A DNA stretch of 64,000 nucleotides, from NCBI GenBank assembly GCA_019414045.1, contig DXMW01000003.1, positions 1 through 64,000 of the forward strand, given 5' to 3'. Within the stretch, counting starts at the first letter, position 1, and every line of letters begins with the position of its first letter. The position numbers and the translations under genes are program-made. The notes beneath the pieces were generated by a model that saw only the letters and a list, made by a program, of their open reading frames with translations, did no database searches and was not told where the DNA came from. This document shows positions 25,832 to 34,198 of this stretch, piece by piece. The DNA is from Collinsella sp. Its GTDB lineage: Bacteria; Actinomycetota; Coriobacteriia; Coriobacteriales; Coriobacteriaceae.

Positions 25832-25872
25832 AAAACGCCACCGCCGGAGGGGAGCTCGGCGGTGGCGTTGTT
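25832..25872 (-). terminator. Terminator of surface-protein gene
   Basis: AACGCCACCGCCG / CGGCGGTGGCGTT stem, followed on the minus strand by TTTTCC. It lies 55 bp past the stop of the 25927-27681 gene. Confidence 0.75.
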
Positions 25873-25926
25873 AAACGGTGCTGGGGCTCGGGGCCTTCGC
25901 GGGAGCTGCCATGTGCGCAGAGGCGT

Positions 25927-27681
25927 CTAAGAGCGCTTACGGCTCGCCATGGTGCCTGCGGCGATAGCGGCTGTTCCCGCAAGGACGGTTGCCACGATGG
26001 CCGCACCCGAGGTGTCGCCGGTTGCCGCGAGCACGCCGGTAGTCTTGGCTTTCGTGGTTGAAGCCGCAACGGCCTTGGTCGGCTTTGAGCCCTCAGGCTT
26101 GGGGTTTTGCTTGGTCTCGTCGGGCTTGGGGTCTTCCGGCTTGGCTACCTCGGGAGGTGCGATGGTCGTGCTTTTGGCGACTGCTTTGATATAGAGGGAG
26201 TCGACCGTGGCGTCGCCCGTGCCGATGGCTTGGCCTGCCTCGTAGATGCCGTCACGGAGCTTGTGATAGTCAATGACCTTGCCGCCTTCGGGCGTCTGGA
26301 TGGCGGCGTTCTCAATCTTGATGGTGCCGATTGTCTTGCCGTCAGCGCTCATGGCACGGGCAAAGATTGCCGCTGTATATCCTTCGGCCGTTACCTTGCT
26401 GCGGGTGATCGAGATGACTGCGGGTGTGACGCCCTCGCTGGTCTGGGCGATGATGCCGATGTTCTCGCCTTGGGGTTCGCGCCTCGTCTCGCCATCTTGG
26501 TTTTCGCTGTAGGGGATGGGGCCGTCGCCGTTCTCGACATAGCGGGCTATGGCCTTGACAACGGAGTCGCTGATGTAGATGTGGCCACCCTTCTCGTTGG
26601 GTCGATCGTTTCTGGTGGAGAATGCAGCCGAAACCTCGCCTTCCGCAGACGCGTCCACGGTGGAGCCGTTCTTGACGACGATGTCGTCCTGGTAGGTGAA
26701 GAGGGCGATGGCGCCACCGTATCTGCCTTTACCTGCACGGACCGTCACGTTTGCATGATCGAGGGTGATGCCCTTGTGGGCATAGACGCCATATTCAACA
26801 CCGTTTACGTTGAGGGAGGCGTTTGTGGCTGCGAGGCTGCCCTTGGCCTCGACGGCAGCGTCTTTCTCGGAGCTTGCCTTGACCTGGCTGCCGTCTGAGA
26901 TGTTGATATTGCCGCCGCTCCAAAGGGCCTCACCATCAGCTGAGCTTGCCTCGACCGTCCCGCCACCCTTGATGGTGAGGTTCTTGTCGGTTCCAATACC
27001 CTTGTCCTCGGTAGCCCTGGCGGTGACGGCTCCGCTGTCGTCAATCGTGATATTGCCGTTTGCCCTGATGCCATCCGATGCACCCGTGGCGTTGACGTTG
27101 CCCGAACCTTTGATAGCGAGATCACCCCCGGCATTGATGGCATCAAACCCAGTGCTCGTGGCGTTGACGGATCCGGCTCCGTCGATGTTGATATTACCCG
27201 TGGAGAGGATAGCGTCCTCAGTAGATGTCACGCTGAGCGTGCTGCCCGCGTCGCCTTGGATATTGAGCTCGGCATTCTCGTTAGTGCCATGAGAAACGTT
27301 GATGCTTTCGATCCATTCGGCAGTGACGATGTTGGTTCCTGAGTAATTCACGTTGAGCTTGCCTGCGGCCTGGATCTCGCCGCCGTTATAGTTGTTGAGC
27401 TTCAAGTCGTCGGCGCCGTCCCACGACCAGGTACCGGCTTCGTCGCTCGCCGCGGTGTTGTACTTGTTGCCGCCGACCTTGACCCATTCCGCTGCGAGCG
27501 AGACGCTCGGCATGAGCAGCGAGCTCACCGTGAGCGCGCATACGGCTCCCACGACGATGCGGCGCGTCACGCGGCGCCAGCTGCCGTGCGCGAGTCTTAT
27601 GCGACGGCGAACGTCGGGTTCGGCAACATGGGTTCCGGCGGTAGTGTCATTGCGTTTGGGGGTCGTGAACAAGGCTGCCAT
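25927..27681 (-). CDS. Sortase-anchored surface protein with beta-helix-like repeats (paralogue A)
   Basis: A 584-residue secreted protein. An arginine-rich N-terminus (RRVTRR) precedes a hydrophobic signal (IVVGAVCALTVSSLLMP) with likely cleavage after SLA-A. The body (about 65-480) repeats short segments such as GNINIDGAGSVNATS, GDLAIKGSGNVNATG and NITIDDSGAVTA, each about 20-27 residues, expected to form a right-handed beta-helix. A Pro/Lys-rich spacer precedes a C-terminal sorting signal LAATGD, a hydrophobic helix and RKRS, a variant of LPxTG. Probably a wall-attached adhesin or glycan-binding protein. ATG with GGGAG six bases upstream. Tandem duplicate of the gene at 27953. Confidence 0.85.
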   Translation of the reverse strand: MAALFTTPKRNDTTAGTHVAEPDVRRRIRLAHGSWRRVTRRIVVGAVCALTVSSLLMPSVSLAAEWVKVGGNKYNTAASDEAGTWSWDGADDLKLNNYNGGEIQAAGKLNVNYSGTNIVTAEWIESINVSHGTNENAELNIQGDAGSTLSVTSTEDAILSTGNINIDGAGSVNATSTGFDAINAGGDLAIKGSGNVNATGASDGIRANGNITIDDSGAVTARATEDKGIGTDKNLTIKGGGTVEASSADGEALWSGGNINISDGSQVKASSEKDAAVEAKGSLAATNASLNVNGVEYGVYAHKGITLDHANVTVRAGKGRYGGAIALFTYQDDIVVKNGSTVDASAEGEVSAAFSTRNDRPNEKGGHIYISDSVVKAIARYVENGDGPIPYSENQDGETRREPQGENIGIIAQTSEGVTPAVISITRSKVTAEGYTAAIFARAMSADGKTIGTIKIENAAIQTPEGGKVIDYHKLRDGIYEAGQAIGTGDATVDSLYIKAVAKSTTIAPPEVAKPEDPKPDETKQNPKPEGSKPTKAVAASTTKAKTTGVLAATGDTSGAAIVATVLAGTAAIAAGTMASRKRS

Positions 27682-27820
27682 GGTTGCTCCCGTTCTCATA
27701 GGGCCTATACGACTAGATTCAGCGTATCTGCTGGATGTTGCCGGCGGTAGTGCCGTTTGGAGGGCAAAATGGCCAAAATGGGGGAGAAATAGGCCGCACG
27801 CCGGCGCAGGGATCGGCGCT

Positions 27821-27859
27821 AAAAGAAAAGCGCGGGGCCGCATGGCGACTCCGCGCTTT
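27821..27859 (-). terminator. Duplicated terminator between the surface-protein genes
   Basis: AAAGCGCGG / CCGCGCTTT with minus-strand tail TTTTCTTTT. Closely matches the terminator after the permease gene at 29867, as part of the duplicated block. Confidence 0.8.
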
Positions 27860-27889
27860 ATTGTTCAGCTTTTGCAGCCTTGCCCTCAC

Positions 27890-27931
27890 GCTTCGAAGAA
27901 GTAGACGAGGAAGGCAAGGGCCGTGATCCAC
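27890..27931 (-). pseudogene. Fossil 3' end of the purine permease gene
   Basis: Read on the minus strand this gives WITALAFLVYFFEA and a stop, against WVASLAFLVYFFVA and stop at the end of the intact permease gene at 29933. The nucleotide match (GAAGAAGTAGACGAGGAAGG) continues into the following terminator and the next promoter region, showing that the duplication unit started inside the permease gene. Confidence 0.85.
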
Positions 27932-27952
27932 CCGTCCTGTGCGAAAAAGTGT

Positions 27953-29725
27953 TTACGAGCGTTTGCGACTCGCCAGGGCGCCTGTGACGATAGCGGCCGT
28001 TCCTACAAGGGCGGTCGCTATGATGGCCGCGCTCGAGGTGTCGCCGGTTGCGGCGAGGATGCCGGTGGTTTTGGCTCCCGCGGTTGCAGCCGCAACGGTC
28101 TTGGTCGTCTTCGTGCCCTCGGACTTGGAGCCCTCGGGCTTGGTCTCGCCTGGCTTCTCCTCGGGTTTGATCTCCTCGGGAGGCACGATGACCGTGCTCT
28201 TGGCGACAGCTGCATCGTAGGGGGAGTCAATCGTGGCATCGCCCGTGCCGATGGTCTGCCCCGCCTCGTAGACGATGCCGTCGCTGAGCTCTTCCTTGTT
28301 GCGATAGTCAATGACTTTGCCGCCTGCAGGCGTCTGGATGATGGCGTCCTTGATTTCGATGGTGCCGATCGCCTTGCCGTCCGCGCTCATGGCAAGGGCG
28401 AAGATAGCCGCCGTGTCTCCCTCGGCCGTGACCTTGCTGCGGACGATCGAGATGGTCGCGGGCGTGATGCCCTTCTCGGTCTGCGCGAAGATGCCGATGT
28501 TCAGGCCCTCGGACTCAGGGATGATTTCGTCGTTTTGGTCTCCACTGTAGTGGTCGGGGCCGTCGCCGCCGGTCTCGGCATAGCGGGCTATGGCCTTGAC
28601 AACGGAGTCGCTGATGTAGATATGGCCACCCGCTTCGTCGGAGTAGAAATTACTGGTGGAGATTGCAACCGAGAACCTGCCTTCTGCGAGCGCATCCACA
28701 GTCGAGCCGTTCTTGATGACGATGTCGTCCTCATCGGTGAAGAGTGCGCTGGCTTCCCCGCCATCTGAGCTTGCGCGGACCGTCACGGTCGCGCCATCGA
28801 GCGTGATGCCCTTGTAGACATAGATGCCATACCCAACGCCACTTGCTTTGAGGGAAGCGTTCGTGACCGTGAGGCTGTTTTTACCGTCGATGGCGGCGTC
28901 TTCCTCGGAGCTTGCCTTGACCTGGCTGCCACCCGAGATCTCGATGTTGCCGTCGGCCCAAATCGCATTGTCTTTGATAGAGCTTGCCTCTACCTTGCCG
29001 CCGCCCTTTATGATGAGGTTCTCGTTAGCATCGATACTCTGATCGTCGGTGGCCTTGGCGGTGACGGTTCCGCTGTTGTCGATCGTGATGTTGCCGTCGG
29101 CCCTGACGCCATCAGAATCGCCCGTGGCGTTAACGTTTCCCGAGCCCTTGATGGTGACATCGCCCCCGGCATCGATGGCATCGTGCTCGGTGCTCGTGGC
29201 GTTGACAGTGCCAGCGCCGTCGATGTTGATGTTGCCGACGGAAGTGATGGCGTCACGAGAAGAGGTCACGTTGAGCGTGCTGGACGCGTCGCCCTGAATA
29301 TTAAGCTCGGCGTTCTCGTTCGCGCCATCCTTAACCTTGATGCCGCGGCCGTTGTCGTTAGTGACGGTGTTGTTGCCCTCGTAGCTCACGTTGAGCTTGC
29401 CCGCTGCCTCGATCGCGCCGCCGTTATAGCCGTTGAGCTTCATGTCGTCGGCACCGTCCCATGACCAGGTGCCGGCGGCGTCGCCCGCCGCAGTGCCGGC
29501 GTTGTACTGGGCGCCGCCGACGTTGACCCACTCCGCCGCGAGCGAGACGCTCGGCATGAGCAGCGAGCTTACCGTAAGCGCGCATACGGCGCCTACAACG
29601 ATGCGGCGCGTCACGCGGCGCCAGCTGCCGTGTGCGAGCAACGTGCGACGGCGCACGTCGGGCTCGATAAAATGGGCTCCAGAGGTTTTGTCATTGCGCT
29701 TGGGGGTCGTGAACAAGGCGGCCAT
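27953..29725 (-). CDS. Sortase-anchored surface protein with beta-helix-like repeats (paralogue B)
   Basis: A 590-residue paralogue of the preceding gene with the same order: MAALFTTPKRND, arginine-rich signal peptide, AEWVNVGG start of the mature part, an array of NINIDGAGTVNATS / DVTIKGSGNVNATG-type repeats, STVDALAEG, Pro/Lys spacer, LAATGD sorting signal, hydrophobic helix and RKRS. Paralogues are nearly identical at the N-terminus, signal and anchor and differ most around residues 75-120 and in the late repeats. Both have an upstream leader with CCGTTTGGAGGGCAAAATG in common, so they are likely regulated alike. Confidence 0.85.
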   Translation of the reverse strand: MAALFTTPKRNDKTSGAHFIEPDVRRRTLLAHGSWRRVTRRIVVGAVCALTVSSLLMPSVSLAAEWVNVGGAQYNAGTAAGDAAGTWSWDGADDMKLNGYNGGAIEAAGKLNVSYEGNNTVTNDNGRGIKVKDGANENAELNIQGDASSTLNVTSSRDAITSVGNINIDGAGTVNATSTEHDAIDAGGDVTIKGSGNVNATGDSDGVRADGNITIDNSGTVTAKATDDQSIDANENLIIKGGGKVEASSIKDNAIWADGNIEISGGSQVKASSEEDAAIDGKNSLTVTNASLKASGVGYGIYVYKGITLDGATVTVRASSDGGEASALFTDEDDIVIKNGSTVDALAEGRFSVAISTSNFYSDEAGGHIYISDSVVKAIARYAETGGDGPDHYSGDQNDEIIPESEGLNIGIFAQTEKGITPATISIVRSKVTAEGDTAAIFALAMSADGKAIGTIEIKDAIIQTPAGGKVIDYRNKEELSDGIVYEAGQTIGTGDATIDSPYDAAVAKSTVIVPPEEIKPEEKPGETKPEGSKSEGTKTTKTVAAATAGAKTTGILAATGDTSSAAIIATALVGTAAIVTGALASRKRS

Positions 29726-29866
29726 GGTTACTCCCATCCTCATAGGGCCTATGCGATTACGCCCAGCATATCTGCAGGATGTAGCCGGCGGTAGTGCCGT
29801 TTGGAGGGCAAAATGTCCAAAACTTGGGAAGTAATGCATCGCGCGCCCGCGCGGTGCCTGGCTTTA

Positions 29867-29906
29867 AAAGAAAAGCGCGGAGCCGCTCGATGCGACCCCG
29901 CGCTTT
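29867..29906 (-). terminator. Terminator of the purine permease gene
   Basis: AAAGCGCGG / CCGCGCTTT stem, minus-strand tail TTTTCTTTTAAA, 27 bp past the permease stop. Original copy of the terminator at 27821. Confidence 0.8.
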
Positions 29907-29932
29907 GGTCTTTTGCTTTGGCAGCTTTGTGC

Positions 29933-31243
29933 TTACGCTACGAAGAAGTAGACGAGGAAGGCAAGGGATGCGACCCACATGAGCGGCTTGATCTTGGAAG
30001 CCTCGCCCTTAAAGAGCGCGACGACCACGTAGGCGATAAAGCCCAGGCCAATGCCGGCAGAGATGGAGTAGGTGAAGGGCACGCCCGCGGCGATCATAAA
30101 CGCCGGGAAACCCTCGGAGACATCGAACCAGTCGATCTCGGTGGCCTCGCTCATCATGAGGTAGCCGACGTAGACCAGGGCACCGCAGGTGGCGGCGCTG
30201 GAAACGATGGAGACGACGGGGGAGAAGAACGCGGCGAGGATAAACAGCACGCCGGTGGTGACGGAGGTGAGGCCCGTGCGGCCACCGTCGGCGGCGCCAG
30301 AGGTGGACTCGACGAAGGTGGTGATGGAGGAGACACCCATGAAGCCGCCCACGGCAGCGGCGGCGGAGTCGACGACCAGGATCTCCTTGATGTTCTCGAC
30401 GTTGCCGTCGTCGGTGAGGAACTCGCCTTGCTTGGCCACGGCCATCGCGGTACCCATGGTGTCAAAGAAGTCGCTCATGAGCAGCGAGAACGAGATGACA
30501 AGGAGCGTGGGGTCGGTAAGGACCTTGACGATGGCGGGCACGCCGCCGGCGTCGGCGATGGGGCCACCGATGCTCGAGAAGTCGAGCGGGGCGATGATAC
30601 CGGTCGGAGCCTGGGTTACGCCTAGGGGGATACCGGCGATGACGGCTACGACGATGCCGATGAGCAGCGAGCCGGGGACGTTGCGGCAGGCGAGGGCGAC
30701 CGTCACCAGGATGGAGATGATGCCGACGATGAAGGTGGGCGAGGTGATGTCGCCCAGGCCGACAAGCGTGCCGTTACCGGCGGTGATGATGCCGGCGTCG
30801 GCAAGGCCGATCATGGCGATGAACAGGCCCAGGCCCACCGAGATGGCGTGGCGCAGGACCACGGGGATGGCGTCCATGATGGCCTCGCGCAGGCCACAAA
30901 GGACGAGCAGCAGGATGACGACGCCCTCGAGGAAGATGACGCTCATGGCCACGTGCCAGTCGCCGCCGCAGACGGTGGTGGTGATGCCGGCGATCATCGC
31001 GTTGACGCCGAGGCCCGACGCACAGGCGAGCGGGCGGTTAGCGAAGATGCCCATGCAGATGGTCATGATGCCGGCGCCCAGGCAGGTGGCGCAGGCGAGC
31101 GCTCCCGCATCGATGCCGGCGCCCGAGAGCACCGCGGGGTTGACGGCGATGATGTAGGCCATTGCCAGGAATGTTGTCAGTCCAGCGCGAAGTTCGGTCC
31201 CGATTGTGGACTTGCGCTCACTGACGTGAAAAAGTTCGTCCAT
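29933..31243 (-). CDS. Adenine/guanine/hypoxanthine permease (AzgA/PbuG type)
   Basis: A 436-residue purine transporter of the AzgA branch of the NCS2 fold, importing purine bases with protons. Family marks: ELRAGLTTFLAMAYIIAVNP at the N-terminus, SGLGVNAM in helix 3, FDTMGTA and SSITTFVESTSGAADGGRTG in helices 8-10. About 12-14 membrane spans. ATG has AAGGAAAGGG upstream. No purine riboswitch was found in the leader. Its 3' end was copied during the surface-protein duplication downstream. Confidence 0.92.
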   Translation of the reverse strand: MDELFHVSERKSTIGTELRAGLTTFLAMAYIIAVNPAVLSGAGIDAGALACATCLGAGIMTICMGIFANRPLACASGLGVNAMIAGITTTVCGGDWHVAMSVIFLEGVVILLLVLCGLREAIMDAIPVVLRHAISVGLGLFIAMIGLADAGIITAGNGTLVGLGDITSPTFIVGIISILVTVALACRNVPGSLLIGIVVAVIAGIPLGVTQAPTGIIAPLDFSSIGGPIADAGGVPAIVKVLTDPTLLVISFSLLMSDFFDTMGTAMAVAKQGEFLTDDGNVENIKEILVVDSAAAAVGGFMGVSSITTFVESTSGAADGGRTGLTSVTTGVLFILAAFFSPVVSIVSSAATCGALVYVGYLMMSEATEIDWFDVSEGFPAFMIAAGVPFTYSISAGIGLGFIAYVVVALFKGEASKIKPLMWVASLAFLVYFFVA

Positions 31244-31436
31244 GCATACCCTTTCCTTGTTCGGCCCCGAGTTTAGGCCGATTGACACGAACTTCCTTAC
31301 TATATCGCCTTTGTAAGGTTGATGCTCCTCGCATGTTGATGTTCGGCGCTTTGTAGCAGACGGACGGTATTTTTCGCATGAAAATGTGTGGGTACCGTAT
31401 ACTTAAGCGGTTACAACGACCCCTATGGAGGAACGT

Positions 31437-31856
31437 ATGATTAAAGAGCTTTGCCACGACGAGGCTATCCTGTCCCAGCGTTGCGAGGTTGCGACCGTCG
31501 AGGACGAGTCGGTTGCTCAGGACCTGATCGATACCATCAAGTCGCTCGACGATGCCGGCTGCCTTGCCGCTAACCAGATTGGCGTTACCAAGAAGATCTG
31601 CGTCTACCTGGACGACGCCGGCGAGCCCCACGTGCTCTACAACCCCCGTCTGGTGTTTGGTCTGGGCGCCAGCAAGATGGAGGAGAGCTGCCTGACGCAC
31701 GAGGAGGTCACCAAGTCCACGCGCTATATCAAGTGCAAGGTTGCCTTTGACCAGATCGTCGACGGCAAGATGAAGGAGTGCCGCCGCGATTACGCAGGCT
31801 TCGAAGCACAGATGATCCAACACATGATTGATCACTGTCTTGGCAAGTTGGTCTAA
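31437..31856 (+). CDS. Peptide-deformylase-like protein without catalytic Glu
   Basis: A 139-residue protein of the Def family. Motif 1 is GCLAANQIG (41-49), motif 2 ESCLT (84-88, usual EGCLS, with the metal-binding Cys88-equivalent kept), but motif 3 reads HMIDH (129-133) where active enzymes have HExDH. Both histidine ligands remain; the catalytic glutamate is Met. It may bind metal but should not deformylate. A second homologue with intact HEIDH is at 36816, so this copy could have a new role. ATG 31437 has GGAGG five bases upstream. Its stop codon lies in the arm of a 109-bp palindrome. Confidence 0.85.
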   Translation: MIKELCHDEAILSQRCEVATVEDESVAQDLIDTIKSLDDAGCLAANQIGVTKKICVYLDDAGEPHVLYNPRLVFGLGASKMEESCLTHEEVTKSTRYIKCKVAFDQIVDGKMKECRRDYAGFEAQMIQHMIDHCLGKLV

Positions 31857-31959
31857 GGGGACCAAAGCACCGCACCTTGCCGCTCAATCGTCGCTCGCGT
31901 ACCTTAAGTACGCTTCGCTCCTCTTTCGTGGTAATCTGCGGCACTTTGACCCCTTAGAC
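31851..31959. repeat. 109-bp imperfect palindrome over the deformylase-like gene's stop codon
   Basis: Outer arms GTCTAAGGGG...AAAGCACCGCA and TGCGGCACTTTG..CCCCTTAGAC pair with few mismatches; the centre contains a second palindrome GCGTACCTTAAGTACGC (31897-31913). The left arm supplies the last Val codon and the TAA stop of the gene. Confidence 0.75.
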
Positions 31960-31998
31960 GACCTGCGGGGTTGACTTGGTTGGGTCTATCTTGCTTGT

Positions 31999-32039
31999 AA
32001 AGTCCGGGTATGACATTGTTGTCATGTCCGGACTTTTTT
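31999..32039 (+). terminator. Intrinsic terminator
   Basis: AAAGTCCGG..ATGACA / TGTCAT..CCGGACTTTTTT, a long stem with six T following. Ends transcription from the deformylase-like gene before the amidase gene. Confidence 0.85.
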
Positions 32040-32100
32040 GTTTAGCGCTCCTTTGTTTGGTGACAATAAGCCTAGCAAAAACATTGAGCTAGGAGGCGCT

Positions 32101-33066
32101 ATGTGCACGAGCATTCGATTTACCGATAATTCCGGCCATATGTATCTGGGCCGCAATCTCGACTGGAGCTTTGGATACGGCGAGCAGGTTCGCGTGGTGC
32201 CCCGCGGGTTCCATATCCCGTATTCGTATATCGACGATGCGACGGCGGCGCACGCGGTGATTGGCATGTGTATCGATTACAAGAACTATCCCATGTTTTT
32301 CGACTGTGGTAACGATGCGGGTCTGGCTGTAGCGGGGCTCAACTTTCCCGGTTATGCCGAGTATGCCGAGGGCCCGGTCGATGGCAAAACCAATATCGCT
32401 GCCTATGAGTTTCCCCTGTGGGTGGCGGCGACGTTCTCGACGATCGACGAGGTGGAGGCCGCGCTGCACGACACGGTGATTGTCGCCAAATCTGCTGGAG
32501 AAGGGCTGGGCGTGTCGCTGCTCCATTGGATTATCGGCGACAGCCAGCGCAGCATCGTGGTCGAGATGATGGCCGATGGCCTACATGTATACGACGATCC
32601 GGTCGATACCCTGGCCAATCAGCCGACCTTCCCGTGGCACATGGAAAACCTGCGCACCTATATCACCGCCTCAAACGATTTTCCGCAGACGGCGACATGG
32701 CGTGGCGCCGAGCTCAAGCCCTATGGCGCGGGTGCCGGCATGCGCGGTATTCCGGGCGACTGCTATTCGCCGAGCCGTTTTGTAAAGGCGGCCTACCTCA
32801 ATGCCAATTACCCGCAAAAGGAGAGCGAGGCCGAAAATGTCGTCCGCATGTTCCGCTCGCTCGAAGGCGTGGCGATGATCGAGGGAGCGTCCAAGATGGG
32901 CGATGGCAAGTTCGAGAAGACGATCTACACCGGATGCTTTAGCGCTCGCACGGGCAATTATTACTATGCGACCTACGACGACCCGTCGATTCGCTACGTG
33001 AGCTTGATGGATGCCGAGGGTGCGAGCCCCGATAGGCTCGTGGTTCCCGAGCCGCGTCGCTCGTAG
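32101..33066 (+). CDS. Choloylglycine hydrolase-family amidase (probable bile salt hydrolase)
   Basis: A 321-residue Ntn-hydrolase that cleaves linear amide bonds; gut members deconjugate glycine- and taurine-bile salts. The nucleophile is Cys2 (MCTS), exposed after removal of Met1. Family residues GRNLDW (Arg and Asp), AGLNFPGYAEY, Asn in the QPTFPWHMEN segment and Arg in RGIPGDCYSPSRF fit the bile salt hydrolase/penicillin acylase family. No signal peptide. ATG follows AGGAGG. Bile acid versus N-acyl-homoserine lactone or penicillin V preference cannot be told from sequence; the gut context favours bile acids. Confidence 0.88.
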   Translation: MCTSIRFTDNSGHMYLGRNLDWSFGYGEQVRVVPRGFHIPYSYIDDATAAHAVIGMCIDYKNYPMFFDCGNDAGLAVAGLNFPGYAEYAEGPVDGKTNIAAYEFPLWVAATFSTIDEVEAALHDTVIVAKSAGEGLGVSLLHWIIGDSQRSIVVEMMADGLHVYDDPVDTLANQPTFPWHMENLRTYITASNDFPQTATWRGAELKPYGAGAGMRGIPGDCYSPSRFVKAAYLNANYPQKESEAENVVRMFRSLEGVAMIEGASKMGDGKFEKTIYTGCFSARTGNYYYATYDDPSIRYVSLMDAEGASPDRLVVPEPRRS

Positions 33067-33089
33067 CCGATAGCTTCACTGCAATGCAA

Positions 33090-33125
33090 AGCGGCCCTGC
33101 ATCTCCTGTGAGGTGCAGGGCCGCT
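33090..33125. repeat. Hairpin after the amidase gene
   Basis: AGCGGCCCTGCA / TGCAGGGCCGCT, 12-bp arms, no T-run on either strand. A stabilising mRNA-end hairpin or another member of the palindromic elements. Confidence 0.6.
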
Positions 33126-33165
33126 GCGACCTGGGCTTTATCCCGCATGCGCCCCGAGAAAATGT
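33121..33165 (+). pseudogene. Fragment of a LysR regulator gene
   Basis: This 45-bp stretch is about 85-90% identical to 34621-34665 inside the nearby LysR gene and encodes RCDLGFIPHAPREN, matching RCDLGFIPHEPRGN there. It lies in the gap between the amidase hairpin and the exporter gene's stop. It is a relic of a duplicated regulator gene or of gene conversion. Confidence 0.7.
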
Positions 33166-33168
33166 CCC

Positions 33169-34080
33169 TTAAGCGCGTGCCGCCTGGGCGACACCGGCCT
33201 TGGTGCTTGCACGCTTGCCGGCAAGCTCGCAAAAGATTGCGCCGCCGATGATAAGCGCGGCGCCCATCAGACGGACCGGTGTTATGGCTTCGCCTAAAAG
33301 GACGGCGGAGAACACGACCGCCGAAAGCGGCTCGAGGTAGCCGACAACCGCGACGGTCTGCACAGGCAGCTTGGCGACGGCGCTAAAGTAAAGCAGGCAA
33401 CCGATGCCGGTGTTGACGACGCCGAGCATAGCGACGGCACGCCAATCGATGCTTGTGGCGATGCCGGGGGAGAAAAACGAGGGGGTGCCTTGGGTGACGA
33501 GTGTGAGGACCAGCGCGGTCACAAAGGCGGCGCTCAACTGGAGCGCAGAGTTCTCGAGACCCTCGATGCGTGGCGCACCCTTGCTAGCGATGACCATCAG
33601 CGCATAGCAAAATGCCGAGGCGATGCCGCAGACGATGCCCGCAATGGGCATGTTGCCGCCGAGACCTTGCGCTGCAATGAGAAAAGCGCCGCAGGCGACG
33701 GCGATAAAGCCGGCGATTTTGCCGCCGGTCAGTTTTTCGCCAAAGATAAACGGCGAGAGGGCCATGACGATGATGGGGCCGCAGTAGTACAGCAGCGAGG
33801 ATACGCCGACGCCGATCGTCTGATAGGCTCGAAACAGAAAAATCCAGCTGGCGCCCAACGCAGCTCCCGAGAGGATCAGGGCCGCAGCTTCGCGAGGGCG
33901 GGATGGCGCCTGCAGTTTATGGCGTTGGGTGATGGCGAGGATGGTGACAAGCGAGAAGGCTCCCAGAAAGGTGCGCAGCAGCACGATATCGGAGCTCGGC
34001 AGCGCGATGGCCGCGGCAATGATGCCGTTGGAGCCAAACAATAGCAATGCTGCTAAGTATGTAAACAGTCCGTTGTTCAT
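33169..34080 (-). CDS. EamA/DMT-family metabolite exporter
   Basis: A 303-residue membrane protein with ten hydrophobic segments arranged as two EamA repeats (GSNGIIAAAIALPSSDIVLLRTFLGAF in the first, GVVNTGIGCLLYFSAVAKLP and GYLEPLSAVVFSAVLLGE in the second). Members export amino acids or other small metabolites. ATG follows GAGGGGAT. It is divergent from a LysR regulator, the usual setup for inducible export; substrate unknown. Confidence 0.9.
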   Translation of the reverse strand: MNNGLFTYLAALLLFGSNGIIAAAIALPSSDIVLLRTFLGAFSLVTILAITQRHKLQAPSRPREAAALILSGAALGASWIFLFRAYQTIGVGVSSLLYYCGPIIVMALSPFIFGEKLTGGKIAGFIAVACGAFLIAAQGLGGNMPIAGIVCGIASAFCYALMVIASKGAPRIEGLENSALQLSAAFVTALVLTLVTQGTPSFFSPGIATSIDWRAVAMLGVVNTGIGCLLYFSAVAKLPVQTVAVVGYLEPLSAVVFSAVLLGEAITPVRLMGAALIIGGAIFCELAGKRASTKAGVAQAARA

Positions 34081-34198
34081 GCGCTGACATCCCCTCTATA
34101 TCCGAGCATGTTCACTATGGGTGAACTGGCTTTAGAAGAAAAGCGAATATAATGCATGGTTAACATGATAAAAACTCATGCAAAGATGGAGGCGTGCC

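Noticed and set aside
31244..31436. Purine riboswitch before the permease gene
   Set aside because: The conserved core sequences of the purine aptamer were not found in the leader on the minus strand.
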